Of a stretch of 64,000 nt of DNA, positions 7,585-16,102 are shown piece after piece. The stretch's first letter is position 1, and each line of letters starts with the position of its first letter. The notes beneath the pieces are model-generated. The model was not told the DNA's origin. It saw only the letters and a list, made by a program, of their open reading frames with translations, and made no database searches. The stretch comes from Actinoallomurus bryophytorum (lineage in GTDB: Bacteria; Actinomycetota; Actinomycetes; Streptosporangiales; Streptosporangiaceae). A program made the position numbers and the translations under genes. The stretch covers positions 7,273,237 through 7,337,236 of the forward strand of contig NZ_VFOZ01000001.1 of the NCBI RefSeq assembly GCF_006716425.1, in the 5' to 3' direction.

Positions 7585-10500
7585 CGGCACGGGACGACAG
7601 GTTCCAGCCCTCGCGCGCGGGCGTGATCAACGTCTGGGACTACGCGGACGAGGAGTTCGTCTTCGCCGACGGACGGCTGGTGCTGCGCGGTCACAACGGG
7701 TCGGGCAAGACCAAGGCGCTGGAGGTGCTGTTCCCGTTCGTGTTCGACGGGGTCGCCGACGCCCGGCGCCTCGACCCGTTCAGCGGCGACAACCGCACGA
7801 TGAAGTCCAACCTTCTCTACCGCGGCCAGGAGGCCGAGTACGGCTACGTCTGGATGGAGTTCGCACGAGCGAGCGCGAGCGAGCGAGCGGAGTGGGTGGT
7901 GAGGGACGAGCCGTCCGCGGAGCGAGTGAGGAGCGGGAGTGAGCAGCTAACACGAGCGAGCGTGAGGAGCGGGAGTGAGCAGCTAACACGAGCGAGCGTG
8001 AGGAGCGGGAGCGAGCAGCCGACACGAGCGGACGCGGGCGAGCGGCCGGCAGGAGCGCCCGCGGAGCGAGGAGGAGGCGAGCGCGCGCATCGAGCACCGA
8101 CGGAGACGGTGACCCTGGTCATCGGGCTGCGCGCGCACCGCAACCGCGACGGCGTACGCTCCTCGTTCTTCGTCACCGGCAGGCGGCTCGGCGTCGACTT
8201 CGGGCTGCTCGGCCCGGACTCACGACCGCTCACGGACCGGCAGCTGCGTGAGGTCCTCGAACCCGGCGCGGCGTACAAGACGGCCACCGAATACCGCGAC
8301 GCGGTCGACGCGCGGCTGTTCGGGCTGGGCCGCGAGCGCTACACCCAGCTCCTCGACCTGCTTCTGGCGCTCCGCCGGCCCCTGCTCGCCAAGGACCTGG
8401 ACCCGGGCAAGGTCTCCGACACCCTCACCGCGGGCCTGAGCCCCGTCGACGAGGAGCTCGTCGACCAGGCGGCGCGCGACTTCGAGAACCTCGCCGCCGT
8501 ACAGCGGCTGTTCGACGACCTGACCGCGGCCGACACCGCCGTCACCGCGTTCATGGCCGACTACACGACCTATCTCCAAGTACACGCGAAGGCCAAGCTC
8601 GACCGTGTCCAGGCCGGCTTCGAGAGCGCCACCGGGCATGCCCGCACGATCGCCGAGGCGCTGGCCGAGGTCGCGCGCGCGAGCCGCGCCCGCGACGCCG
8701 CGGCCGGGGCCCGCGACGCCGCCGAGGAACAACGCCGTTCGCTCGGCGCTCGCCTGGGCGCGCTCAAGAGCCACGACGCCTACCGCAAGCAGGGCGACCT
8801 GGACCGCATGCGGGCGCAGATCGCCACGACCGAGGCCGAGATCGACAAGGAGCGCGTCCGGCTCGGCCGCGCCGGCGACAACATCCGGCTGCTGACCCGC
8901 GAGGCCACCGAGTCCGAACACCGCCTGGAGTCCTCCCGGCTCGCCATCGGACGCTGGTCGGACGCCCTGGCCGACGCCGCCGAGCGCGCCGGGATCGCGA
9001 CCGACGGCGACGGCCCCGCCGACACGGGCGACGACCTGCTCGTCGCGGCGTCCGCGCGCGGCACCGCGCGACGCGACGACATCGCCCGCGTACGCGACCA
9101 TCTGACCCAGGTCGGCGCCGCCGAAGACGACCGCGGACGTGCCGAGGACGTCTCGGCCGAGGCCGGCGAGGTGCTGCGGCGGCGGGAGGCCGACTGCGCC
9201 GAGGCCGACGCACACCTCGCCGCCGTACGCCGCGAGGCCGCCGAGGTCCTCTCCCAGTGGGCCGGGCACTGGTCCGGCGGCGCGGAGCCGGTCGCCGAGC
9301 CCGCCGACGTCGCCGCGCTCACCGCCGCGCTCGACCAGATCGGTGAGGCCGGCGCCCCGAGCCTGCCGGAGGTCTTCGCCGGGCGGTCCGACGACCGGCG
9401 CATCGCGGTCGCCGAGCGCAGGCAGGCGCTGACCACACGCAGGGACACGCTCGCCGCCGACCTGGAGGGGCAGCGCGCCGCACGGGCCGCGGTCGCCGCC
9501 GAACACGACGACGCGCCGCCGGCGAACGACCTGCGTACCGCCGACCGTACGGACCGGGCCGGCGCCCCGCTGTGGCGGCTCGTGCGCTTCGCCGACGACG
9601 TGCCCGAGGAGCTGGCCGCCGGCATCGAGGGCGCCCTCTACGGCGCCGGCATGCTGACCGCCTGGGTCCACCCCGACCCGGCGATGACGGCGGCGGCGGT
9701 GGAGTCGGGCGAGTCCGACGCTTACCTGGTGCCGGGTGCGTCCGAGGCGCCGGGGCGCACGCTCGCGGACGTCCTCGTCCCCGAAGAACAGGACCTGGTC
9801 CCGGCGGAGGCCGTCGCCGCGGTCCTGCGCTCGGTCGCCCTCGCCGGCGACCGGCCCGGCGACGTGGGCTCGCCCTTCGTCACGGAGCGGGCGGCGTTCG
9901 GCCACGGCGTGCAGGTGGGCGCGCGGCCCAAGCGGGCCCCGGAGTTCATCGGCGCCACCAACCGGGAGCACCGTCGTCGCGCACGGCTCGCCGAGTACGA
10001 CGAGACGATCGCGCGGCTGGAGGCCTCGGACGCCGAGGCCGCGGCCGGGCTGGACCGGCTGGTGACGTTGCTCGCCGACTTCAAGCGCGCCCAGCGCGAG
10101 CTGCCGCCGGCCAAGCCGCTGGTCGGCGCGGTCAAGCGCGTCGCTGACCAGGCGATCCTGCTGACCGTCGCGCGCACCACCGACGGCGAGGCGCGCAAGG
10201 CGCTCGAAGGCGCGACGGCGGAGGTCGACGCGCGCCGCCGCCGGCTCCGCCAGGCGGCGTCCGAACGCGGCATGCCGGCCACGGCCGACGCCGTCGACGC
10301 GGTCGCGCAGGCCGTCGAGGACTTCACCTCGGCGGCCGGGCACCTGGACGCCGAGCGCAAGAACGCCGTGTTCCTGGACAACGACCTGGACGGCCGCCGC
10401 GCGAACCTCGAGCGGCTGAGCGTCCAGCACGCCGAGGACGCGGAGACCCTGACGGCGAAGGAAAAGGCACACGGCGCGGCCGTCGAGGAGTTCGCGGAGC

Positions 10501-12548
10501 GGGAAAAGGCACTGGACGCGCCGATCAAGCAGATCCTGGCCCAGATCGAGGAGATCGAGCAGCTGATCGACACGGCGGACCGGGAGTTCGAGCGGCAGCA
10601 GGCCGAGGCCGCACGCGAGGACCGCGTCCTCGTCAACGCCGAGGCCGACCTCCGCAACGGCCGCAAGTCGGTGTCGGAGGCGATGAACGGCCTGTTCGAG
10701 CAGGCGGCCTCGTTCGCCCCGTACGCCCACCGCGACCTGCGCGTCCTGCTGGGCGTCGAGGACGCCCGCCCCTGGCCCGCCGACGCCGCCTGGACCCCCG
10801 AACACGCCGGCCAGATCGTCGTCGACGCCCTGTCCGGCACCGGAGGCGCTCGCTCCAAGGGGACCGCCTTCGGGGAAGGAGCCCCCGTCGCCCCCGTAGG
10901 GGGCGGCGGTGCGGCGGGGGGTCCGCGTGACGGCGGTGCGGCGGGGGGTCCGCGTGACGGCGGTGCGGCGGGGGGTCCGCGTGACGGCGGTGCGGCGGGC
11001 GGTCCGCGTGGCGGCGATGCGGCGGCCACCGGTTCCGCGGGATCCGTGGACACGGGGACCATGCCCACCGCGGCCGGCGCCGTGGCGGTCGACTCCACGG
11101 GATCATCCTTTGGCGACACGACCGGCATCGTCCCCGCGGGGACCGCTTCCGCGGGGACCGCTCCCAGGGGAGCCGGCCCTGCCGGTCCGGCCTCACGGGG
11201 CGCATCCCCTGCCGGAGCCACCCCCGCAGCGGAAGGTGCGGACTTGGTCGATCCGGTGGGCTCCGGCCGCGGCGATTCCACCCCCACCGGGACGGTCCCC
11301 CCCGGACAGGGGGGAGCACTCCCCGAAGAGGCCACCTCCACCGTGACCGGTGCCGCGCCGGTCGATCCGGCTCAGGCGGTGCGCGGGGCGTTCCCGGCCG
11401 GGGTGATCGAGCTGCTGGAGGCGTTCCGCGCCGAGGTCGGCGGCGGGCGTCCGGTCGCCGAGAGCACCCTCAAGAGCGCCGCCGGCCGGATGTCGGACGC
11501 CCTGCGCACCTTCGGGGACGCGCTCGCGTCCTGTGAGGCCGACTACCGGCTCGACTACGACCCCACCGGCGTCGTGATGGTCTTCGTGATCGACGAGGAC
11601 GGCCGTAACCCGGTCGCGGTCTTCGCACGCCGCGTCGCCGAGCGTGCCAGGGAGCAGGGCGTCCTGCTGGAGGACCGCGAGCGTACGGTGCTGGAGGACG
11701 AGCTCCTCACCGGCCTGGCCCAGCAGATCCACGGCCGCGTCCTCACCGCACGCGACCTCGTACGGGGGATGAACGCCGACACCCGGTCGCGCCCGATGTC
11801 CTCGGGTACCGCCATCGGCATCCGGTGGGCCCACTCCGACAAGATCGACGACAGACAGCGCGCGACCTCACGGCTGCTCCAGCGCGACGCCCAGGGTCTC
11901 GGCGCCACGGGCCTGTCCGAGCTGCGCGGCAACCTGCGCGAGATGATCCGCGGCTACCGGACGAGCCACCCGCGGGCCACCTACAAGGAGGTCCTCGCCG
12001 AGGTGCTGGACTACCGCACCTGGCACACGTTCGAGCTGCTGCTCGTCGTACCGGGGGAGAGCGAGGTCCGGCTCACCCGCGCCCGGCACTCGGTGATGTC
12101 GGGCGGGGAGAAGTCCGCCGCGATCCACCTGCCCCTGTTCGCGGCCGCCAACGCGCTGTACTCCTCGGCCGGCCCGACCTGCCCCCGCATGATCGCGCTG
12201 GACGAGGCGTTCGCCGGCATCGACGACAAGTACAAGCCGGACCTGCTCGGCCTGACGGTGAAGTTCGACCTCGACCTGTTCATGACCGGCCACGACCTGT
12301 GGGTGCACTACGAGACGGTCCCGATGGCCGCCCACTACGACATGCACCACGACAAGACCGCGCACGCGGTCTCGGCCATGCTCGTCCTGTGGGACGGCGC
12401 CCAGCTGATCGACGCCGAGGCCGGCTTCGCCGGCAACGACGAGCTGGCACGTGAGCTCCTCGGCATCGCCCCCCGCCGCCACGCCCCGGTCGCCACCGAC
12501 GAGACACTCCTCGCCATCGAGGAGGAGGACGAGGAGCCCGACGCCTGA
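7581..12548 (+). CDS. jetC: Wadjet type III JetC, SMC-like ATPase (TIGR02680 family) with two repeat insertions
   Basis: 1655 residues, well above the roughly 1350-1450 I expect for TIGR02680 proteins. The SMC-like ATPase head is complete: Walker A GHNGSGKT (37-44), long coiled coils with a central globular hinge region, signature VMSGGEKSAAIHLPLF near residue 1510 and Walker B PRMIALDEAFAGID near 1540. Two stretches do not look like the family: residues about 95-175 (arginine/serine-rich, built on three 36-bp tandem repeats) and about 1090-1275 (Gly/Ala/Pro-rich, begun by four 27-bp repeats). Both keep the frame. The first sits between Walker A and the following beta-strand (TVTLVIGLRAHRNRDGVRS), close to the nucleotide site; whether the enzyme tolerates it is open. 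No jetD follows. Confidence 0.9.
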   Translation: MTARDDRFQPSRAGVINVWDYADEEFVFADGRLVLRGHNGSGKTKALEVLFPFVFDGVADARRLDPFSGDNRTMKSNLLYRGQEAEYGYVWMEFARASASERAEWVVRDEPSAERVRSGSEQLTRASVRSGSEQLTRASVRSGSEQPTRADAGERPAGAPAERGGGERAHRAPTETVTLVIGLRAHRNRDGVRSSFFVTGRRLGVDFGLLGPDSRPLTDRQLREVLEPGAAYKTATEYRDAVDARLFGLGRERYTQLLDLLLALRRPLLAKDLDPGKVSDTLTAGLSPVDEELVDQAARDFENLAAVQRLFDDLTAADTAVTAFMADYTTYLQVHAKAKLDRVQAGFESATGHARTIAEALAEVARASRARDAAAGARDAAEEQRRSLGARLGALKSHDAYRKQGDLDRMRAQIATTEAEIDKERVRLGRAGDNIRLLTREATESEHRLESSRLAIGRWSDALADAAERAGIATDGDGPADTGDDLLVAASARGTARRDDIARVRDHLTQVGAAEDDRGRAEDVSAEAGEVLRRREADCAEADAHLAAVRREAAEVLSQWAGHWSGGAEPVAEPADVAALTAALDQIGEAGAPSLPEVFAGRSDDRRIAVAERRQALTTRRDTLAADLEGQRAARAAVAAEHDDAPPANDLRTADRTDRAGAPLWRLVRFADDVPEELAAGIEGALYGAGMLTAWVHPDPAMTAAAVESGESDAYLVPGASEAPGRTLADVLVPEEQDLVPAEAVAAVLRSVALAGDRPGDVGSPFVTERAAFGHGVQVGARPKRAPEFIGATNREHRRRARLAEYDETIARLEASDAEAAAGLDRLVTLLADFKRAQRELPPAKPLVGAVKRVADQAILLTVARTTDGEARKALEGATAEVDARRRRLRQAASERGMPATADAVDAVAQAVEDFTSAAGHLDAERKNAVFLDNDLDGRRANLERLSVQHAEDAETLTAKEKAHGAAVEEFAEREKALDAPIKQILAQIEEIEQLIDTADREFERQQAEAAREDRVLVNAEADLRNGRKSVSEAMNGLFEQAASFAPYAHRDLRVLLGVEDARPWPADAAWTPEHAGQIVVDALSGTGGARSKGTAFGEGAPVAPVGGGGAAGGPRDGGAAGGPRDGGAAGGPRDGGAAGGPRGGDAAATGSAGSVDTGTMPTAAGAVAVDSTGSSFGDTTGIVPAGTASAGTAPRGAGPAGPASRGASPAGATPAAEGADLVDPVGSGRGDSTPTGTVPPGQGGALPEEATSTVTGAAPVDPAQAVRGAFPAGVIELLEAFRAEVGGGRPVAESTLKSAAGRMSDALRTFGDALASCEADYRLDYDPTGVVMVFVIDEDGRNPVAVFARRVAERAREQGVLLEDRERTVLEDELLTGLAQQIHGRVLTARDLVRGMNADTRSRPMSSGTAIGIRWAHSDKIDDRQRATSRLLQRDAQGLGATGLSELRGNLREMIRGYRTSHPRATYKEVLAEVLDYRTWHTFELLLVVPGESEVRLTRARHSVMSGGEKSAAIHLPLFAAANALYSSAGPTCPRMIALDEAFAGIDDKYKPDLLGLTVKFDLDLFMTGHDLWVHYETVPMAAHYDMHHDKTAHAVSAMLVLWDGAQLIDAEAGFAGNDELARELLGIAPRRHAPVATDETLLAIEEEDEEPDA
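7860..8105 (+). repeat. GAGCGAGC-rich insertion with three tandem 36-bp repeats inside jetC
   Basis: Purine-skewed low-complexity block on the coding strand. Tandem 36-bp units occur at 7926-7961, 7962-7997 (identical) and 7998-8033 (degenerate), each beginning GTGAGGAGCGGGAG and encoding VRSGSEQLTRAS-like 12-mers. Flanks are also GAGCGAGC-like. Because 36 is a multiple of three, copy-number change would not break the reading frame. Confidence 0.9.
10905..11012 (+). repeat. four tandem 27-bp repeats inside jetC
   Basis: Units at 10905-10931, 10932-10958 and 10959-10985 are identical, and 10986-11012 is a variant. Each encodes the nonapeptide GGAAGGPRD. They open a Gly/Ala/Pro/Thr-rich segment running to about 11390 that has no resemblance to coiled coil and probably forms a disordered loop in the C-terminal half of JetC. 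Confidence 0.92.
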
Positions 12549-12562
12549 CCGCCGACCGGCCC

Positions 12563-12711
12563 TCATCTGAGCAGTGGCGGCCCGAAGATGGTGACGCCCG
12601 CGGCGAGCCAGGCGACATGGTCGCCGGCGTGGCCGGGGTGCAGGCGGTGGAGGAGCGCAGCCCGGGGGAGGCGCCTGCGGGGGCCGGAAACGGCGGCTGC
12701 TCACCTGACCG
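12563..12711 (-). pseudogene. second extra copy of the mrpD 3' end
   Basis: 149-bp segment resembling the last ~40 codons of mrpD and its stop region, most diverged of the three tandem copies. On the minus strand it can be read as a C-terminal fragment (AWLAAGVTIFG then stop) without a start. It begins only 15 bp after the jetC stop codon. Confidence 0.75.
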
Positions 12712-12723
12712 TCAGGTGAGCAG
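12697..12723. terminator. terminator-like palindrome between mrpD-end copies
   Basis: Perfect 12-bp inverted repeat, arms CTGCTCACCTGA (12697-12708) and TCAGGTGAGCAG (12712-12723), loop of 3. The next junction (about 12845-12880) has the same arms with a longer loop. It could terminate both the rightward jetABC and leftward mrp transcripts. There is no U-tract, as is usual in this GC range. Confidence 0.55.
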
Positions 12724-12870
12724 TGGCGGCCCGAAGATGGTGACGCCCGCGGCGAGCCAGGCGACATGGTCGCCGATGTGTCCGGGGTGCAGGCGGTGGA
12801 GGGGCGCGGCGGGGGAGGTGCCCGCGGGGGCCGGAAACGGCGGCTGCTCACCTGAGCACCGACCCGGCCG
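12712..12870 (-). pseudogene. first extra copy of the mrpD 3' end
   Basis: 159-bp copy directly adjoining the genuine mrpD stop. On the minus strand, in frame, it reads LHRLHPGHIGDHVAWLAAG then VTIFGPPLLT and stop, against LHRLHSGHVGDYVAWLAAG then VTIFGLLLLT in the intact gene, so many differences are conservative or silent. No start codon or upstream gene body is attached. It is a gene-end duplication, not a second gene. Confidence 0.8.
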
Positions 12871-14553
12871 TCAGGTGAGTAGTAGCAGCCCGAAGATGGT
12901 GACGCCCGCGGCGAGCCAGGCGACATAGTCGCCGACGTGGCCGGAGTGCAGCCGGTGCAGGAGCGCGGCACGGGGGACGTGCCCGCGGAGGCCGAAGACG
13001 GCCACCGCGAAGGCGAGCACCACGGCGAGCGCGCCCGAGGCGACGCCCGTGACCGTCCACGGCGCCGGAGCCGGGCCCGGCAGATGGGTGAAGGGCTCGA
13101 CGGCGCGGCCGATGACGCCGCCCGGCACCAGGCCGAGCAGCAGGCCCGCGAGGACCAGGAGTACTCCCGGGGCGAGCATCGTCCACGGCAGCCGCGACAG
13201 CTTGAACTCCGTCTCCGCGTCCTTGTGCCGCGTGGCGTCCGGCTGGGACGGCTCCGCCTCACCCGGGCGCGGCGGCCCCGCTCCGCGGAACACCCGTAGC
13301 CACACGCGGAGTACCGCGCCGGCGGTCAGGGCGGAGGCCGTCACGCCCAGTGCGAGCACCCAGTGGCCGCCGGACTCCTCGATGAGGGCCTTGCCCGCCC
13401 AGGTGCCCGACGGCGGCAGGCCGGCCAGGCCCATACCGCCCAGCAGGAAGATCGTGCCGGCCACGTGCATCGACCGGCCACGCCCGTGCAGATCGTGTTC
13501 GTCGACCGTCTCGAAACGGTTCAGCAGGGCGCCCGCGCCCACGAACAGGCCCGCCTTCACTCCCGCGTGGCCGGCCAGGTACCACGCCGCGCCCGCGAGC
13601 GCGTCCTCGTGGAGGAGGCCGACGCCCACGAGCAACAGGCCGACATGGCTGATCGTGGAGTACGCGAGGAGCCGTTTGATGTGCCGCTGCAGCACGCACA
13701 TCACGCCCCCGAGCAACGCCGCCGCCGAGCCGAAGGTGATGAGCGAGACGCGGACGGCGCCGGCCGGGACGGCGCCCGCGAAGCTCGTCAGGTACGTGCG
13801 CGCCACCGCGTACACGCCGAGCTCGACCATCACGCCGGAGAACAGCATGCACACCGGGGTCGGCGCCACGGCGTGCGCGTCGGCGAGCCAGAAGTGGAAA
13901 GGCACCGCGGCCGCCTTGACGAGGAAACCCGTGCAGATGAGGGCGAAGGCGACCGTCACCATGGTGCTGTGGTCGCCGTGCAGCTGCCGTCCGATCGCCA
14001 CGAACCCGAGCTGGCCCGTACGCGCGTAGACGAGCCCGATGCCCATGAGGGTGAAGTACGCGCCGAGGGAGTTGACGATGCCGAAGTTCAGCGCGCCGTG
14101 CACGGTGTCCGGTTCCTCGGACTGGTAGCCCGTCAGCGCGTACGCGACCACGCTCATCAGCTCGAAGAAGACGAACGAGTCGAACAGGTCGCCGGTCAGG
14201 ACGAACGCGCACATCGCGCCCGTGAACAGCAGCACCAGCGTGTGGAAGATGGCCTGGACCTCGGCGAAGTAACGCCAGGAGACGACGAGGGCGGCCAGTG
14301 CCACGACCGTGACCGTCAGCGCGAGCCCGGTCGAGACCTCGTCGGCGACCAGCGGGATGCCGACGCCCTCGCCCCAGCCGCCCAGCCACACGGTCGTGTC
14401 GCCGCCCGCCAGGACCACGCCGAGGAGCACGGCCAGGGCGCTGACCGTGAGGGTGGCGAGCGCGTCGACGGCGACGCGCGGCAGCCACCGTCCGGTCGCC
14501 GCGAGCAGGGTGGCCACCGTGAACGGCAGGCCGATCGCGATCTGAAGGATCAT
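12871..14553 (-). CDS. mrpD: monovalent cation/H+ antiporter subunit D (MrpD/MnhD, MbhH-like)
   Basis: 560-residue polytopic membrane protein of the NuoL/M/N antiporter superfamily, about 14 transmembrane helices. Visible functional residues: the TM5 glutamate in FVFFELMSVVAYALTGYQ and the TM7-type lysine in GFLVKAAAVPFHFWLADAHA, both part of the proton path. It is the only large antiporter-type subunit in this operon; a full-length MrpA (NuoL-like) is absent. It overlaps mrpC by an ATGA. Its 3' terminal 130 bp or so is duplicated twice downstream (12563-12870). Confidence 0.95.
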   Translation of the reverse strand: MILQIAIGLPFTVATLLAATGRWLPRVAVDALATLTVSALAVLLGVVLAGGDTTVWLGGWGEGVGIPLVADEVSTGLALTVTVVALAALVVSWRYFAEVQAIFHTLVLLFTGAMCAFVLTGDLFDSFVFFELMSVVAYALTGYQSEEPDTVHGALNFGIVNSLGAYFTLMGIGLVYARTGQLGFVAIGRQLHGDHSTMVTVAFALICTGFLVKAAAVPFHFWLADAHAVAPTPVCMLFSGVMVELGVYAVARTYLTSFAGAVPAGAVRVSLITFGSAAALLGGVMCVLQRHIKRLLAYSTISHVGLLLVGVGLLHEDALAGAAWYLAGHAGVKAGLFVGAGALLNRFETVDEHDLHGRGRSMHVAGTIFLLGGMGLAGLPPSGTWAGKALIEESGGHWVLALGVTASALTAGAVLRVWLRVFRGAGPPRPGEAEPSQPDATRHKDAETEFKLSRLPWTMLAPGVLLVLAGLLLGLVPGGVIGRAVEPFTHLPGPAPAPWTVTGVASGALAVVLAFAVAVFGLRGHVPRAALLHRLHSGHVGDYVAWLAAGVTIFGLLLLT

Positions 14554-14894
14554 GGTTCGAGGGAGCGGAGCTCGTCCGGGTCGACGGTGCCGCGCCGCTT
14601 GGCCACCTGGACCGTGAGGGCGAGCAGCAGCGCGGTGACCGTCGCGCCCACCACGATGTCGGTGAGCGTCATCGCCTGGACGAGCGGGTCGACGACGTTG
14701 CGGGTCGGCTTGATGTCGGAGAAGACCGGCGCCGTCGCCTTCCGCTGGTACCCCACCGATAGCAGGAGCACGTACGTGGCGGACTGCGCCACGGACAGGC
14801 AGACCACGGCGTGGACGAGGTTGCGGCTGGTCACGATTCCGTAGATGCCGACCAGCAGGATCCAGCCCGGCACCAGGTAGGGAAGTTGGCTCAT
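14550..14894 (-). CDS. mrpC: antiporter subunit C (MrpC/MnhC, NuoK-like)
   Basis: 114 residues, three transmembrane helices, NuoK/MrpC family (GIYGIVTSRNLVHAVVCLSV, then QAMTLTDIVVGATVTALLLAL with the typical LTDIVVG motif). Normal length for the family. Overlaps both neighbours by four bases, so translation is coupled within the operon. Confidence 0.93.
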   Translation of the reverse strand: MSQLPYLVPGWILLVGIYGIVTSRNLVHAVVCLSVAQSATYVLLLSVGYQRKATAPVFSDIKPTRNVVDPLVQAMTLTDIVVGATVTALLLALTVQVAKRRGTVDPDELRSLEP

Positions 14895-15571
14895 GTCTGC
14901 TTCCTCACGAGGAGGGCCTGTTCGAAGAACTTGGCCAGCGTCAGTACGACCGCACAGCCGACCTCCAGGCCGACGACCGCGTTCATCGCCGTGACCTGCC
15001 CGGCGAAGCCCAGCGCCAGGATGACGAACGCGCCCGCCGCCAGCGCCTCCCCGGCCTCGAACACCGGGATCGGGCGGATCCGGGCCAGCGCGGGATAGTC
15101 GCCGGACAGGTAGATCAGGTGGATGGCGCTGCCAAGGATGACGCCGCCCTGGAAACCGCCGCCGGGGGAGAGGTAGCCGTGCGCGACGATGTAGACCCCG
15201 GTCATGAGCGTGACCGGCAGCAGGAGATACCCGGTGAGCCGCAGGGCGTCATAGACCTGGGCCGGACCGTACGAGTGCTCGCCCGCGGCGTCCTCCTGCT
15301 CGGCGCGTACGGTGCGCAGGATCACGACGGCGGCCAGGGCGGACGCCATGAGGATCAGCTCCTCGCCGAGCGTGTCGAACGCCCGCTGGTCGAAGTTGAT
15401 CGAGGAGATGACGTTCGGGGTGTGCCGGGCGACCGCGTTCGGCAGGGTCCGCTGCCCGTACGGGTGGGAGGTCCCGCCGAAGCCGGGCAGCCCGAGCGCG
15501 GCCAGGATGAACAGCACCGCGAGCCCGGTCCCGCCGAACGCCAGGACGATCAGCCGGCCACGGGGGCTCAT
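14891..15571 (-). CDS. mrpB: antiporter subunit: MbhE-like domain fused to MrpB/MnhB
   Basis: 226 residues. The N-terminal ~95 residues (HTPNVISSINFDQRAFDTLG, then EELILM) correspond to the extreme C-terminal domain of MrpA/MbhE; residues about 110-225 are the MnhB domain (YIVAHGYLSPGGGFQGGVIL). So two subunits that are separate in Mbh systems are one chain here. Four to six membrane helices. Position between the MbhD-like gene and mrpC fits the MbhD-E-F-G order. Confidence 0.9.
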   Translation of the reverse strand: MSPRGRLIVLAFGGTGLAVLFILAALGLPGFGGTSHPYGQRTLPNAVARHTPNVISSINFDQRAFDTLGEELILMASALAAVVILRTVRAEQEDAAGEHSYGPAQVYDALRLTGYLLLPVTLMTGVYIVAHGYLSPGGGFQGGVILGSAIHLIYLSGDYPALARIRPIPVFEAGEALAAGAFVILALGFAGQVTAMNAVVGLEVGCAVVLTLAKFFEQALLVRKQT

Positions 15572-15837
15572 CGCTCGCCCCCGTCGTCCGGCTCGCGGCC
15601 GTGGTGCCGCCGGATCGCGTGGACCGCCAGCATCACGATCAGCGGGACGACCACCGTGCCGATCGCGGTCTGTGACATCGCGACGTCGGGCGCCTGCATC
15701 ACGACGAACAGGACGGCCAGCACGAGACCGTACGCCGACAGCACGATCGCCTGACGTGCGGGATCGCGGGTGAGCACCACGGTGGTCGCCATGAACGCCG
15801 TCAGCAGCAGGGCGGCGATGGTCAGCGCGTCAGCCAC
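15568..15837 (-). CDS. MbhD-like antiporter subunit (DUF4040, MrpA C-terminal domain)
   Basis: 89 residues from a GTG start, three membrane helices, with the MbhD/DUF4040 signature AVLFVVMQAPDVAMSQTAIG. In bacterial Mrp complexes this domain is the C-terminal part of the very large MrpA; here it stands alone, as MbhD does in membrane-bound hydrogenases. Overlaps both neighbours. Confidence 0.9.
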   Translation of the reverse strand: MADALTIAALLLTAFMATTVVLTRDPARQAIVLSAYGLVLAVLFVVMQAPDVAMSQTAIGTVVVPLIVMLAVHAIRRHHGREPDDGGER

Positions 15838-16102
15838 GGGAACTCCGCCGCGACGCGCGCGCCGTCGCGATCACGGTGGCCGGCCCGGTCACGAGGAGGA
15901 GCAGGCCGGTGAGCACGACCTTCGCGACGTCGTGCCAGGACGACCACGGGGCCAGCGCGAGCCCGGCGGTCACCAGCGGAGCGGCCACGGCCGACCCGGC
16001 CGAGACGAAGTGCAGGCGCAGGAAACGGTCACGGGTGAGCAGCAGCCGTACGGTCGCGAACGCGGCCACCAGGGTGCCCGCCCAGATGAGCGCGGTGCTC
16101 AA
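15830..16102 (-). CDS. mrpG: antiporter subunit G (MrpG/MnhG, MbhC-like)
   Basis: 90 residues, three membrane helices, MnhG/PhaG family (RDRFLRLHFVSAGSAVAAPL). The likely start is a TTG overlapping the mrpF stop (TTGA), a coupling arrangement matching the rest of the operon. Confidence 0.88.
   Translation of the reverse strand: MSTALIWAGTLVAAFATVRLLLTRDRFLRLHFVSAGSAVAAPLVTAGLALAPWSSWHDVAKVVLTGLLLLVTGPATVIATARASRRSSRG

Noticed and set aside
12549-12870. Tiny jetD or another defence gene after jetC
   Set aside because: The only open frames there are the duplicated mrpD ends in antisense or shadow frames; no TOPRIM-like motif.
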